12,683 bases of DNA from an uncultured Collinsella sp. (GTDB taxonomy: Bacteria; Actinomycetota; Coriobacteriia; Coriobacteriales; Coriobacteriaceae), in the NCBI GenBank assembly GCA_900545505.1, contig UQZC01000024.1, positions 1 to 12,683 on the forward strand. The letters are read 5' to 3'. Both the position numbers and the translations under genes were made by a program. Position 1 is the stretch's first letter, and every line of letters begins with the position of its first letter. The notes beneath the pieces are model-generated. The model had not been told where the DNA came from. It did no database searches and saw only the letters and a list, made by a program, of their open reading frames with translations. This document shows positions 1-6,904 of the stretch, piece by piece.

Positions 1-244
1 CGTAAAAGGCATCGACGGGGTTCAATAATCGCCTCACAAGCTTGTCTCTTCCTCTCGCCGCCTGTATTCATACGTGCGCCGAAAGGTATGCATGGACAGC
101 CGCCCGTGAGGGTAGGGTGGTGGCATAGGACATTTGGAGGGTGAGTCGGCTCGGCTGCCGACCATGCTGCTCCCGGGATGGCACCGACCGCGAACTCTCC
201 CCGTTGGCGTCGCGCATTGCGCGCGGCCCTGCAAGGAGGTCATC
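1..244 (+). other. Upstream leader of the EF-G-like gene, no gene recognised
   Basis: No convincing coding region is present here; the reading frame that extends the downstream gene upstream to a TTG at 134 has no Shine-Dalgarno at proper spacing. Two short inverted repeats are visible: GTCGGC/GCCGAC at 145-162 and CGCGC/GCGCG with a 3-base loop at 211-223. The second lies just before the AAGGAGG at 233-239. They could fold in the mRNA leader, but GC-rich DNA produces such pairs by chance. No clear -35/-10 pair was found. Confidence 0.3.
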
Positions 245-2290
245 ATGGGTGCTCCCAAGACCGGTAACGTAAGGAACGTGGTGCTCGTAGGCCAAGGCGG
301 GGTGGGCAAGACTTCACTCGCCGAGGCCATGCTCCACCTTTCCGGCAAGACCGCCCGCCTGGGCGGCCACGACGGCACCAAGCCCACGCTCGACTATGAC
401 CCCGAAGAGGTCAAGCGTGCATTTTCCATCTCGACGACCATCGCGCCGATCGACTGGAAGGGCGCGCGCATCAATGTGCTCGATGCCCCGTGCTACCCCG
501 ATTTTATCGGCGACGCCTTTGCCGCGATGAGCGTCTGCGAGACGGCTCTGTTTGTGGTCGACGCCGAGGCCGGCCCGCAGCCTACGACGGTTAAGCTCTG
601 GTATGCCGCCGAGGACCTGCGCCTGGCGCGTGCGGTGTTCGTAAACCGCCTGTCGCGCTCCGAGGCCAGCTTTGCGACCACGATGGACCTGCTGCAAGAG
701 CGCTTTGGCACGCGCCTGGGCGCCGTGACCCTTCCCTGGGGCGAGGGCGAGGACTTTGACGGCATCATCGACCTGGTACGCATGAGGGCGCGCCATTGCA
801 ACGGCACCGAAGCCGTTGAGTCGGAGATTCCCGAGGAGTATCGTGCCCAGGCCGAGGAAGCCCATGACCATCTGTGCGGGCTGGTGGCCGAGGCTGACGA
901 CGAACTGATGATGAAGTACTTGGAAGGCGAGGAGACGCTGACGCAGGAGGAGCTTGAGGGCTTGCTGTCGAAGGCGATTGCCGAGCGCATCTTTGTGCCG
1001 GTCTTTGCGGGCGATTGCATTAAGGAGCAGGGCGTCAACTCGCTGATGGACGACATCGCGACGTACTTCCCGGCGCCGACCGACTACGGCGAGATGCCGC
1101 TTATCGACGGCGATTCGCTTAAGATCTCGAGTGACGATGACCGTCCGGTGGCGTTTGTGTTTAAGACGCTGGCCGATCCGCAGCAGGGTCGCATCAGCTT
1201 TATCAAGGTGCTGACGGGTACGCTTGAGCCGGGCCTTGAGCTGGTCAACGCGCGCACGCGCAAGGGCGACCGTCTGGCTCACCTGTATGTGATGTGCGGC
1301 CGCGATATGACCGAGGTCGGCCATGCCTATGCCGGCGACATTATCGTGGCGCCCAAGTTGGCGGCAGAGACGGGTGATACACTCTCCATTACCGGTAAGG
1401 TCGAGGCAGCGGCGTTTAAGTTCCCCAACTCGCAGTACCGCATTGCCATCGAGGCCGAGAACCGCGGCGACGAAGAGAAGCTCTACACGTTTATCGAGAA
1501 GGCATGCAAGGCCGATCCGACCATGAGCATCGATCGTGACGAGGAGACGGGCCAGACTATCATCTCCGCCGTTGGTGAGGCGCAGGTTTCGGTGTTGCTT
1601 AACCGTTTGGAGGATCGCACCAAGGTCGTGGCCAAGAGCGTGCCGATCCGCATTCCGTATCGCGAGACCATCCGCCGCACGGCGAGCGCCCAGGGCCGCC
1701 ACAAGAAGCAGACCGGTGGTGCCGGTCAGTACGGCGACTGCTGGCTGCGCGTGGAGCCGCTTATTGGGCCCGACGGCACGAGCGACGGCTACGAGTTTGT
1801 GGATGAGGTCGTAGGCGGCCGCATTCCGCGCTCGCTGATTCCCGCCGTGGACAAGGGCGTCCAGGAGACCATGAAGGACGGCATCATTGCCGGCTACCCG
1901 CTCACGGGCATTCGCGTGGCTGTGTACGACGGCTCGTATCACAGCGTCGACTCCAACGAGATGGCGTTCCGCGCGGCGGCTCGCATCGGTCTGCGCAAGG
2001 CGTGCGCCGATGCCGATCCGGTGGTGCTGGAGCCCATCGAGGAAATTACGGTGACTATCCCCGAGAGCTACGCCGGCGCCGTGATGGGCGACATCTCGGC
2101 CTCGCGCGGTCGCGTGACGGGCATGGAGACCGATGAGCGCGGCGACACCGTGGTCATCGCCCAGGCGCCTCTAGCCGAGCTGACGGATTACTCGACGCGA
2201 CTGCGCTCTATAACCGCCGGCTACGAGCAGGTGCCTTATGACGTTCAGGCCAAGCTGGTCGAGCGCTATGAGGAGGGCCGCGCCAAGTAA
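245..2290 (+). CDS. EF-G-like translation factor GTPase paralogue with eroded G motifs
   Basis: The 681-residue protein has the full EF-G layout. Seen: a P-loop GQGGVGKT at residues 16-23, a switch region with TT near 64-65, a G3-like DAPC at 80-83, a G4-like NRLS at 134-137, a domain IV signature HKKQTGGAGQYGD, and a domain V end with GDISASRGRV and YEQVP. The ATG at 245 is chosen because AAGGAGG at 233-239 sits 5 bases before it and the protein then begins just before the G domain. Known: EF-G translocates tRNA and mRNA on the ribosome, and many bacteria carry a second EF-G-like paralogue of uncertain role. Odd: canonical G3 is DTPG and G4 is NKxD; here the G3 glycine is cysteine and G4 has lost both lysine and aspartate. 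It is therefore probably not the housekeeping EF-G, and its GTP use may be altered. It appears monocistronic, ending at its own terminator. Confidence 0.9.
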   Translation: MGAPKTGNVRNVVLVGQGGVGKTSLAEAMLHLSGKTARLGGHDGTKPTLDYDPEEVKRAFSISTTIAPIDWKGARINVLDAPCYPDFIGDAFAAMSVCETALFVVDAEAGPQPTTVKLWYAAEDLRLARAVFVNRLSRSEASFATTMDLLQERFGTRLGAVTLPWGEGEDFDGIIDLVRMRARHCNGTEAVESEIPEEYRAQAEEAHDHLCGLVAEADDELMMKYLEGEETLTQEELEGLLSKAIAERIFVPVFAGDCIKEQGVNSLMDDIATYFPAPTDYGEMPLIDGDSLKISSDDDRPVAFVFKTLADPQQGRISFIKVLTGTLEPGLELVNARTRKGDRLAHLYVMCGRDMTEVGHAYAGDIIVAPKLAAETGDTLSITGKVEAAAFKFPNSQYRIAIEAENRGDEEKLYTFIEKACKADPTMSIDRDEETGQTIISAVGEAQVSVLLNRLEDRTKVVAKSVPIRIPYRETIRRTASAQGRHKKQTGGAGQYGDCWLRVEPLIGPDGTSDGYEFVDEVVGGRIPRSLIPAVDKGVQETMKDGIIAGYPLTGIRVAVYDGSYHSVDSNEMAFRAAARIGLRKACADADPVVLEPIEEITVTIPESYAGAVMGDISASRGRVTGMETDERGDTVVIAQAPLAELTDYSTRLRSITAGYEQVPYDVQAKLVERYEEGRAK

Positions 2291-2324
2291 CGTGTGGTTT
2301 TGCCTGCAACATACATGCCGATGC

Positions 2325-2360
2325 AAGGGCCGCTCTGGGCAATCCAGGGCGGCCCTTTTT
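2325..2360 (+). terminator. Rho-independent terminator of the EF-G-like gene
   Basis: A stem pairs 2325-2338 with 2344-2357: AAGGGCCGC with GCGGCCCTT outside and TCTGG with CCAGG inside, 14 pairs with one G-U wobble and a 5-base loop. It runs straight into TTTTT at 2356-2360. It lies 35 bases after the stop codon and matches a strong intrinsic terminator for the plus strand. On the minus strand there is no U-tract, so it is unlikely to stop transcripts of the facing nuclease gene efficiently. Confidence 0.9.
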
Positions 2361-2419
2361 GATCCCTGGGGGATGGAGGAAAACGGATCATGTTAGGTTT
2401 TGGGGCAGCTTGGTCGGCC

Positions 2420-3403
2420 CTAGTCTCCCGAGGCCTGATTGCGGCCGGTGGCGTAGTCGATCTGCACGTGCGGCTGCAGGTTGTAGCAATATACATGGAA
2501 GCAGAGGGTCTTGCCGTGGTCCTCGACCGATTGCGCCTCAAGGCGCACGCCGCGGCAGACAAGTTCCTCTTCGTTGTACATGGGCGTGACGCGATAGAGC
2601 ACATGGTTGCCCGTATCGCGAATATAGTTGAGAATCTGCTCTTCAAACGGTAGCATGCCCGTCTCGTTGAGATAGCGCGTGCCGGTGAGGAGATTCTTGC
2701 GGTTGGCGTTTTCGCCGCAGAGCGACCAGGCGATGAGGTGGCAGCGGTTGTAGAGGCTCTGGCCCGGAATAAAGTCGTAGCGCTGCTGGCGCCATCCGGC
2801 GGGATGGATGCGCGAGATATCGCCGCGCTCGCCTTGACCGAGCGATTCGGGGCCCACGCAGGCGAGCGCTTTGCGGGTGCGGCCCAAGCTGTCGAGCTTG
2901 GAGAACTTCTTAAAGCAACCCTCTTCTGTGGCGCGCTCGTATTCATCGAGCGTGAATGACGGTGTGCCGAGCGGGTGCGTGCTGTCAGCGCGCAGGGCCA
3001 CATAGGGGTTACCCGCGTAGTCGGGAATGCTGCTGAGGTATACGCCGCGGGCGCGGTCGAGATCGGGGTTTTCGACCTCGTCGATGGGGGTGGCGGCGCT
3101 GTTCGTGGAACCGTCGTCACCGGTGTTGGTTGCGGCGGAATCGGAGCCATCGCCAGAGTCTCGGCTGTTTTGAGGGTCCGCCGCGCTCGCCGTTCCCGAT
3201 TCGAGCCGAGCGACCAGGTCTGCCTCGTCGTCGGTGCGGCTGGGACTCTCGTTTTGTTTTTCGGCCAGAGCCGCCGCCTGCTCATCGCCTTGCGGCGACA
3301 GCAACTTGGGCGCTCCGTCGAGCGATCCCGTAAACAGCGCAAACCCCAGCACCACGGCGGTGCCGATGGAAAGTGCTTGCTTGTAGGCGGACTTGCGCGA
3401 CAT
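2420..3403 (-). CDS. Secreted or membrane-anchored DNA/RNA non-specific endonuclease
   Basis: The 327-residue protein starts with a basic N-terminus and a hydrophobic segment (about residues 10-26, GTAVVLGFALF) typical of a signal peptide or anchor. A low-complexity linker rich in D, S, T, A and G follows to about residue 110. The C-terminal domain (about 115-320) carries YNRCHLIAWSL at 218-228 and NLLTGTRYLN at 237-246. This resembles the beta-beta-alpha metal nuclease motif of EndA/Sda1-type enzymes, with H222 as likely general base and N246 as likely metal ligand. Such enzymes cut extracellular nucleic acid for nutrition, uptake or escape from DNA nets. The position usually DRGH is NRCH, a variant known in Gram-positive members as NRxH. 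AGGAG lies 5 bases before the ATG. Several cysteines (163, 182, 221, 229, 283, 301, 306) could form disulfides outside the cell. It is alone and convergent with the EF-G-like gene. An overlapping 405-codon minus frame is a shadow. Confidence 0.85.
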   Translation of the reverse strand: MSRKSAYKQALSIGTAVVLGFALFTGSLDGAPKLLSPQGDEQAAALAEKQNESPSRTDDEADLVARLESGTASAADPQNSRDSGDGSDSAATNTGDDGSTNSAATPIDEVENPDLDRARGVYLSSIPDYAGNPYVALRADSTHPLGTPSFTLDEYERATEEGCFKKFSKLDSLGRTRKALACVGPESLGQGERGDISRIHPAGWRQQRYDFIPGQSLYNRCHLIAWSLCGENANRKNLLTGTRYLNETGMLPFEEQILNYIRDTGNHVLYRVTPMYNEEELVCRGVRLEAQSVEDHGKTLCFHVYCYNLQPHVQIDYATGRNQASGD

Positions 3404-3560
3404 TGCGGCTCCTGGATGGACGGTTGGGAATCTACCAGTCTAGCAGGAGCCGGCAGGGGCCGTTCTGTCGAACAAATACTCAAGATTTGGGATAGACGCT
3501 ACTGATTCATTTGTCTCATATGGAGCTGCGGCGGTTGTGTATATGAAGCTATTCGGAGTT
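3404..3560. other. Intergenic stretch before the accessory module
   Basis: This holds the upstream region of the nuclease gene on the minus strand and the left edge of the AT-rich accessory segment. No convincing -35/-10 pair was seen for the nuclease. A 34-codon frame begins at 3543 but it runs through a repeat and has no ribosome binding site, so it is not called. Confidence 0.4.
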
Positions 3561-3608
3561 TCCCCAGATAAAACCTACCAAAATAAGCCTGTCCCTTATT
3601 GGCAGGTT
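3561..3608 (+). repeat. REP-like hairpin repeat, family A, copy 1
   Basis: The element starts TCCCCAGATAAAACCTACCA and continues with AAATAAGCCTGTCCC, then TTATTGGCAGGTT. AACCTACCAA (3572-3581) pairs with TTGGCAGGTT (3599-3608) except for one A-C mismatch, with CCTGTC in the loop. The same arrangement recurs in the same orientation at 5636-5682 and inverted at 8848-8894. Short palindromes scattered between genes with a conserved loop fit REP-like elements. No mobilising transposase is in the window. Confidence 0.8.
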
Positions 3609-3792
3609 AATCGTGAGTTATTTCACCGCAACTTAGGGCACGGTTAGGAAGTGTGCACCTTAAAGAGTGGAGCCCATGATTAGAGAGGTCGCGCTCGTCT
3701 CTCTAAATGTCTCTCTAAAGAGAAAGCCAGTTAAAGAGATAACATTAGGCAATCTACCAGAGAATTCGATACATCTCTCTAAAATAAGGTGC

Positions 3793-3826
3793 TTATCTCT
3801 CTAAAGTTAGAGAGATATACTATACT
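3793..3826 (+). promoter_or_regulatory. Probable promoter of the AlbA_2 regulator
   Basis: TATACT occurs twice in overlap, at 3816-3821 and 3821-3826, each a good -10. For the first, TTATCT at 3793-3798 is a weak -35 with a 17-base spacer. The promoter is embedded in the operator array and ends about 40 bases before the start codon. The -35 is poor and the exact -10 cannot be decided by eye. Confidence 0.5.
3794..3817. promoter_or_regulatory. Perfect 11+11 bp palindromic operator
   Basis: TATCTCTCTAA at 3794-3804 and its exact reverse complement TTAGAGAGATA at 3807-3817 flank a 2-base centre, AG. It is the only perfect paired site in the array, so it is the likely nucleation site for a dimeric repressor. 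It covers the spacer of the predicted promoter, where binding would exclude RNA polymerase. Confidence 0.75.
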
Positions 3827-3867
3827 TTAGAGAGATAAATCTATCGTTTTAGAGAGACGGAATTCCA

Positions 3868-5562
3868 ATGCTGCTGGATGAACCTCTTGGCCTTATCGTT
3901 GAGCGCCTTCGCAGGCGGGGGACTGATGACGCATCGGTAGAAGTTAAAGCCTGCACGAATAAATTGAGCGCAGACGTATGGGAGACAGTGAGCGCTTTTG
4001 CGAACACTGCGGGTGGGCTCATTATTTTGGGCCTGAATGAAGCCGAAGGATTTGTTCCTTCGGCTAACTTTGCTATCGATAGGGTGCGCGATCAGTTTGT
4101 TTCGGGTATCGGAGATGGAGGCTCAGCAGCAGTGGTGACCCATGCGCCACGGTACGAGCTTGATCGAGGCGAGGTCGACGGGCTCCAGGTGCTTCTGGTG
4201 CGCATCTTTGAACTTGAGCTTAAAGCGAAGCCTTGCTATATCGGCGCGCGCGGCGTGCAGAACGGTAGCTACAAGCGCGTGGATGATAAAGATATCAAGA
4301 TGTCACCCGCTGAGCTATATGAGCTGCAGAGTGCGTTGCTTCCGAGCGATGCAGACGGCATGGTGGTTTCGGAGGCAACGGTCGAGGATTTGGATCCAGA
4401 TGTCGTGCGGTCTATTATCGCAAATCGCCGGCTGCAGACCCCGCGCGTTTTGCGCGGGGCCGATACGCTGGAAAAGCAGCTGGTCAGACTCAATATCACT
4501 ACAAAGGATGGTGCCGTGAAGCTCGCGGGGCTTCTGTCGGCGGGAATTTACCCCCAGCAGTTCTATCCCAAACTGATGATCGATGTCGCCGTTCATTCCG
4601 ATGTGGAAAAATCTGCACCCGGGCAACCCCGGTTTATTGACCGCCAGTTGTGCGATGGCCCGATTCCGGCTTGCATCGAAGATGCCCTTGCCGCGATTGG
4701 ACGAAACTTGCGCAAAGCGACGATAGTGCAAGGCGCTGGCAGAAGGGAGGATTGGGAAGTTCCCCAGGAGGTTTTGCGCGAGGCCTTGGCAAATGCCTGC
4801 ATCCATCGAGAATATTCGCCCATGTTTGTGGGGCAGGCCGTGAGTGTCGATATCTATCCAGACAGAATAGAGATCAAAAACCCTGGCGGGCTTTGGGGCG
4901 GAAAGACGGTGGACAATCTTGCAGACGGGGAATCGCGCTGCCGAAACCCAAAGCTCATGAGCCTAATGGGGGCGACGCCGTTAGAGCATGCCGAGGGGGC
5001 CGTTGCGGAAAGCCAGGGATCTGGTATCCCGGCTATGATTCGCGAGATGGAGTCTCGTTCGCTTGGCAGGCCGAAATTTATCGTTAAGGCCGATTCGTTT
5101 ACGGTGCTGCTTTCCCGGCACGGGGCGGAGCTTGCTGAAAACCGCACGTGGATTCAGAGCCATGTGGGCGCCGAGCTGACGGATCGCGAAGAAACATTGC
5201 TCATGTTTATGCGGGAGCATGGGTGCGTATGCGATGTTCAAAAAATACGAGAGGCCCTGAAGTGGGATTCGGATGACATTCGTCTGATCTGCGGGGACCT
5301 TGTAGATAAACATGCCCTGTCAAAATGCGGCAAAGACACGTTCGAAATTATCGATAGGAACAGAGAACCGTCAGCTTCGACGGCGGATAGGATCCTGGAG
5401 GCTCTCAGCGCCGAAGTGGATATGACGGCGCGAGAAATAGCGGTTGCATCGGGGGTCAGAATTTCGTCTGTCCGTTACCATCTGCCAAAAATGGCGGATA
5501 AAGGGCTCATCGAAGTAATGGGTTCATCGACGAGTCGTAACCGCCGATATCGGAAGAAGTAG
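3868..5562 (+). CDS. AlbA_2 (Schlafen-like) DNA-binding protein with GHKL-like ATPase and C-terminal winged helix
   Basis: The 564-residue protein begins with an AlbA_2/Schlafen-type domain: EVKACTN at 25-31 and FANTAGGLIILGLNE at 44-58, the family pattern ExK...AFANxxGGxxxxGxxD/E. A HATPase_c_4-type domain follows, with REALANACIHREYS at 304-317, IEIKNPGGLWGG at 334-345 and GSGIPAM at 384-390. The C-terminal part holds helix-turn-helix segments; the last (about 507-564) has AREIAVASGVRISSVRYHL and a basic tail ending RNRRYRKK. Such proteins are usually called transcriptional regulators or ATP-dependent helicase-like (RecG-like) proteins, and their function is mostly unproven. The ATG at 3868 is the first in frame; only a weak purine-rich binding site precedes it, overlapping the last operator site. 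It sits alone between two direct hairpin repeats and uses more A/T-ending codons than its neighbours, which suggests acquisition. Self-repression is the simplest reading of the array upstream. Confidence 0.85.
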   Translation: MLLDEPLGLIVERLRRRGTDDASVEVKACTNKLSADVWETVSAFANTAGGLIILGLNEAEGFVPSANFAIDRVRDQFVSGIGDGGSAAVVTHAPRYELDRGEVDGLQVLLVRIFELELKAKPCYIGARGVQNGSYKRVDDKDIKMSPAELYELQSALLPSDADGMVVSEATVEDLDPDVVRSIIANRRLQTPRVLRGADTLEKQLVRLNITTKDGAVKLAGLLSAGIYPQQFYPKLMIDVAVHSDVEKSAPGQPRFIDRQLCDGPIPACIEDALAAIGRNLRKATIVQGAGRREDWEVPQEVLREALANACIHREYSPMFVGQAVSVDIYPDRIEIKNPGGLWGGKTVDNLADGESRCRNPKLMSLMGATPLEHAEGAVAESQGSGIPAMIREMESRSLGRPKFIVKADSFTVLLSRHGAELAENRTWIQSHVGAELTDREETLLMFMREHGCVCDVQKIREALKWDSDDIRLICGDLVDKHALSKCGKDTFEIIDRNREPSASTADRILEALSAEVDMTAREIAVASGVRISSVRYHLPKMADKGLIEVMGSSTSRNRRYRKK

Positions 5563-5577
5563 ATGCAGCCGGGTCGC

Positions 5578-5603
5578 CTCTCTAGTGCCTCTCGAAGTTA
5601 GAT
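5578..5603 (+). promoter_or_regulatory. Degenerate operator-like sequence downstream of the AlbA_2 gene
   Basis: CCTCTCTAG (5578-5585 plus the preceding base) and CTCTCGAAGTTAGA (5589-5602) resemble the array upstream of the gene, where CTCTCTAAAGTTAGA occurs at 3797-3811. The second match differs by one substitution and one missing base. It may be a remnant or a distal binding site able to support looping across the gene, or a chance match. Confidence 0.3.
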
Positions 5604-5635
5604 GGGTGCTAGGGGAGCGACTGCCTCGCGATATT

Positions 5636-5682
5636 TCCCCAGATAAAACCTGCCAAAATAAACCTGTCCCTTTTTGGTAGGT
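5636..5682 (+). repeat. REP-like hairpin repeat, family A, copy 2
   Basis: This copy starts TCCCCAGATAAAACCTGCCA, continues AAATAAACCTGTCCC and ends TTTTTGGTAGGT. ACCTGCCAAAA (5648-5658) pairs with TTTTGGTAGGT (5672-5682) over 11 positions with one G-U wobble. It is in the same orientation as the copy at 3561-3608, so the two bracket the AlbA_2 gene and its operators. It could also help end that gene's transcript, since no other plus-strand terminator was found. Confidence 0.8.
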
Positions 5683-5746
5683 CAGTTAACGCAGTCCAGG
5701 TTGAGCATATGCGAGCGAGCAGGCTCCGGGTGCGGTAAGGTGACGT

Positions 5747-5781
5747 GAAATAAGCGGGCGCTGACCTTTTGGTCGCGCCCG
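5747..5781 (-). terminator. Probable terminator for larE
   Basis: On the minus strand CGGGCGCGACC pairs with GGTC and GCGCCCG through an 11-bp stem with one bulged base and a 4-base loop (5755-5781). It is followed on that strand by CTTATTTC, a moderate U-rich tail. It lies about 80 bases beyond the larE stop codon. The tail is shorter than in a textbook terminator. Confidence 0.5.
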
Positions 5782-5833
5782 TGAAGTTGAACGTCAGATT
5801 GCCGTGCCCGGGGCCTGCGCAGCGCCGAGCAGT

Positions 5834-5856
5834 TACGCCGTTTGTAAAACGGCGTA
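5834..5856. terminator. Perfect hairpin just after the larE stop codon
   Basis: TACGCCGTTT (5834-5843) and AAACGGCGTA (5847-5856) form a perfect 10-bp stem with a 3-base loop. It begins 2 bases after the larE stop on the minus strand. Without a U-tract it may act as a 3' stability hairpin or weak terminator rather than a full intrinsic terminator. Confidence 0.45.
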
Positions 5857-5858
5857 GC

Positions 5859-6737
5859 CTAAAGATTCATGGCACCGTGAATGTAGGGGGTGACCTCGGG
5901 GGAGATATGGTCGCAGCCCAGCTCGCGCAGCGCGGACTCGATAACGGCGGGCAGCGGGGTTTTGCCCTCGGCATCGACGGCGTTGCCACCGAGGGCAGCG
6001 ATCTTGGCGACATCTGCGGGTGCGGCCTCGATATGCATGCAGCCGCAGATCAAGCGCGCGCGTACCTGTGCCAGATCAAGATCGTGCAGGTAATCCTCGC
6101 AGGCGCGGATTAAATCGACTTTATCGCGCGTAAGCTCCTCGCCCGTGGGGACGCGGGTGGCAAGACATGCTCCCGCCGGTAGGTTCCAAACGGGATAGCC
6201 CCATGCGCGCAGCAGCTCGCGCTCTTCGTTCTTGGTAAAGCCGACCTCCATGAGAGGGGAGCGTACGCCGAGCTCTTCTGCCGCGCGCATGCCGGGGCGG
6301 TAGTCACCGCGATCGCTTGCATTGCTGCCATCGATGACGGTGGAAAAGCCCAGCGACTTGGCGTGGTTGACGATGGCGGTAAAGCCGGCCTGCTTGCAGT
6401 GGTAGCAGCGATTGGCGTCGTTGCAGGCTACTTGGGGGAGCTGCAGCTGATCGACCGAAAGATTGAGCACGGGGAGCTTAAAATGCGGCCCCTCATTGGT
6501 TTGCCCGTCAACGGATCGCTCAAACGAGGTTTGTTCGGGCGTGCCGATGAGCGGCGTGGTGAGGTGAACGAGAAGCGTGCTGGCAGGCATAATGCGGGCG
6601 CAGACCGCGGCCAAAAAGCTGCTATCGACGCCACCGGAAAAGCCGATGGCGACGCGTCCGTATGCCAAAAGCAACTGCTCGAGCGTCGCGAGTTTGTCCT
6701 GAAGCTCCTCTGCAGGTGCAGTAGTGTCTGAAAGCAT
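5859..6737 (-). CDS. larE: LarE-type ATP-dependent sulfur transferase (PP-loop)
   Basis: The 292-residue protein carries the PP-loop FSGGVDSS at 33-40, NRCYHCK at 109-115, DGSNASDRGDYRPG at 136-149 and GACLATRVPTG at 189-199. This set marks LarE, which adenylates the carboxylates of the pyridinium dicarboxylate precursor made by LarB and then donates sulfur to build the nickel-pincer cofactor of lactate racemase and related enzymes. C191 matches the sacrificial cysteine of the Lactobacillus enzyme; the residue four positions on is arginine, so the cluster-type CxxxC seen in some LarE proteins is absent. C231 and C233 (CGC) are extra. AAGGA sits 7 bases before the ATG. No larA, larB or larC is in the window, so its partners lie elsewhere or it serves another sulfur transfer. 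It is divergent from the HAD gene, with its own promoter. Confidence 0.85.
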   Translation of the reverse strand: MLSDTTAPAEELQDKLATLEQLLLAYGRVAIGFSGGVDSSFLAAVCARIMPASTLLVHLTTPLIGTPEQTSFERSVDGQTNEGPHFKLPVLNLSVDQLQLPQVACNDANRCYHCKQAGFTAIVNHAKSLGFSTVIDGSNASDRGDYRPGMRAAEELGVRSPLMEVGFTKNEERELLRAWGYPVWNLPAGACLATRVPTGEELTRDKVDLIRACEDYLHDLDLAQVRARLICGCMHIEAAPADVAKIAALGGNAVDAEGKTPLPAVIESALRELGCDHISPEVTPYIHGAMNL

Positions 6738-6771
6738 GAAACGATCCTTACCATTGAGTACTCGGTCGAAA

Positions 6772-6799
6772 ACTATAATCCTACCGAGCTGCCTGTCAT
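6772..6799 (-). promoter_or_regulatory. Probable larE promoter
   Basis: On the minus strand ATGACA (6794-6799, five of six bases of the -35 consensus) is followed after 16 bases by TATAGT (6772-6777, five of six of the -10). This predicts a leader of about 25-30 bases before the larE ATG at 6737. The rest of the divergent gap (6800-6904) is AT-rich with TATATA-like tracts near 6835-6849 that could serve the HAD gene, but no good -35 was seen for it. Confidence 0.6.
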
Positions 6800-6904
6800 A
6801 AGACTTCCGCTTATGTAACGAAAGTGCAATATGATATATACGTTATATACAAGTTTGTAAAGTGCGGTAGAGTGGCAGTAATGCAATCCGGTGAGGGGGC
6901 CGAT

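Larger units (their letters stand above)
3680..3857. promoter_or_regulatory. Operator array of TTTAGAGAGA half-sites in both orientations
   Basis: Exact or near-exact copies of the 10-mer occur as TCTCTCTAAA at 3698-3707, 3710-3719, 3774-3783 and 3796-3805, and as TTTAGAGAGA or a one-base variant at 3806-3815, 3826-3835 and 3848-3857. A weaker copy, TTAGAGAGG, lies at 3680-3688 and a degenerate one, TTAAAGAGAT, at 3731-3740. From 3774 on, same-orientation sites start 20-22 bases apart, about two turns of DNA, so a bound protein would sit on one face. The last site abuts the start codon region of the gene at 3868. The natural reading is a cooperative operator array for that gene's own DNA-binding product; the link is inferred from position. 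It is not a CRISPR array because units are 10 bases, occur in both orientations and lack uniform spacers. Confidence 0.75.

Noticed and set aside
134..244. N-terminal extension of the EF-G-like protein from TTG at 134
   Set aside because: The extension has no family similarity and a strong AAGGAGG sits 5 bases before the ATG at 245.
314..1942. 542-codon frame on the minus strand
   Set aside because: It lies antisense within the EF-G-like gene, has no recognisable domain, and is a typical GC-rich shadow of a real gene.
2266..3483. 405-codon minus-strand frame overlapping the nuclease gene
   Set aside because: It is rich in R, S, T, A and P without motifs, while the other frame at 2420-3403 has a signal peptide and nuclease motif.
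3543..3647. 34-residue open frame starting MKLFGVSPDK
   Set aside because: It reads through the hairpin repeat, has no proper ribosome binding site, and the other copies of the repeat have no equivalent frame.
3680..3857. Possible CRISPR array
   Set aside because: The repeat unit is about 10 bases, appears in both orientations and has no uniform spacers or cas genes nearby.
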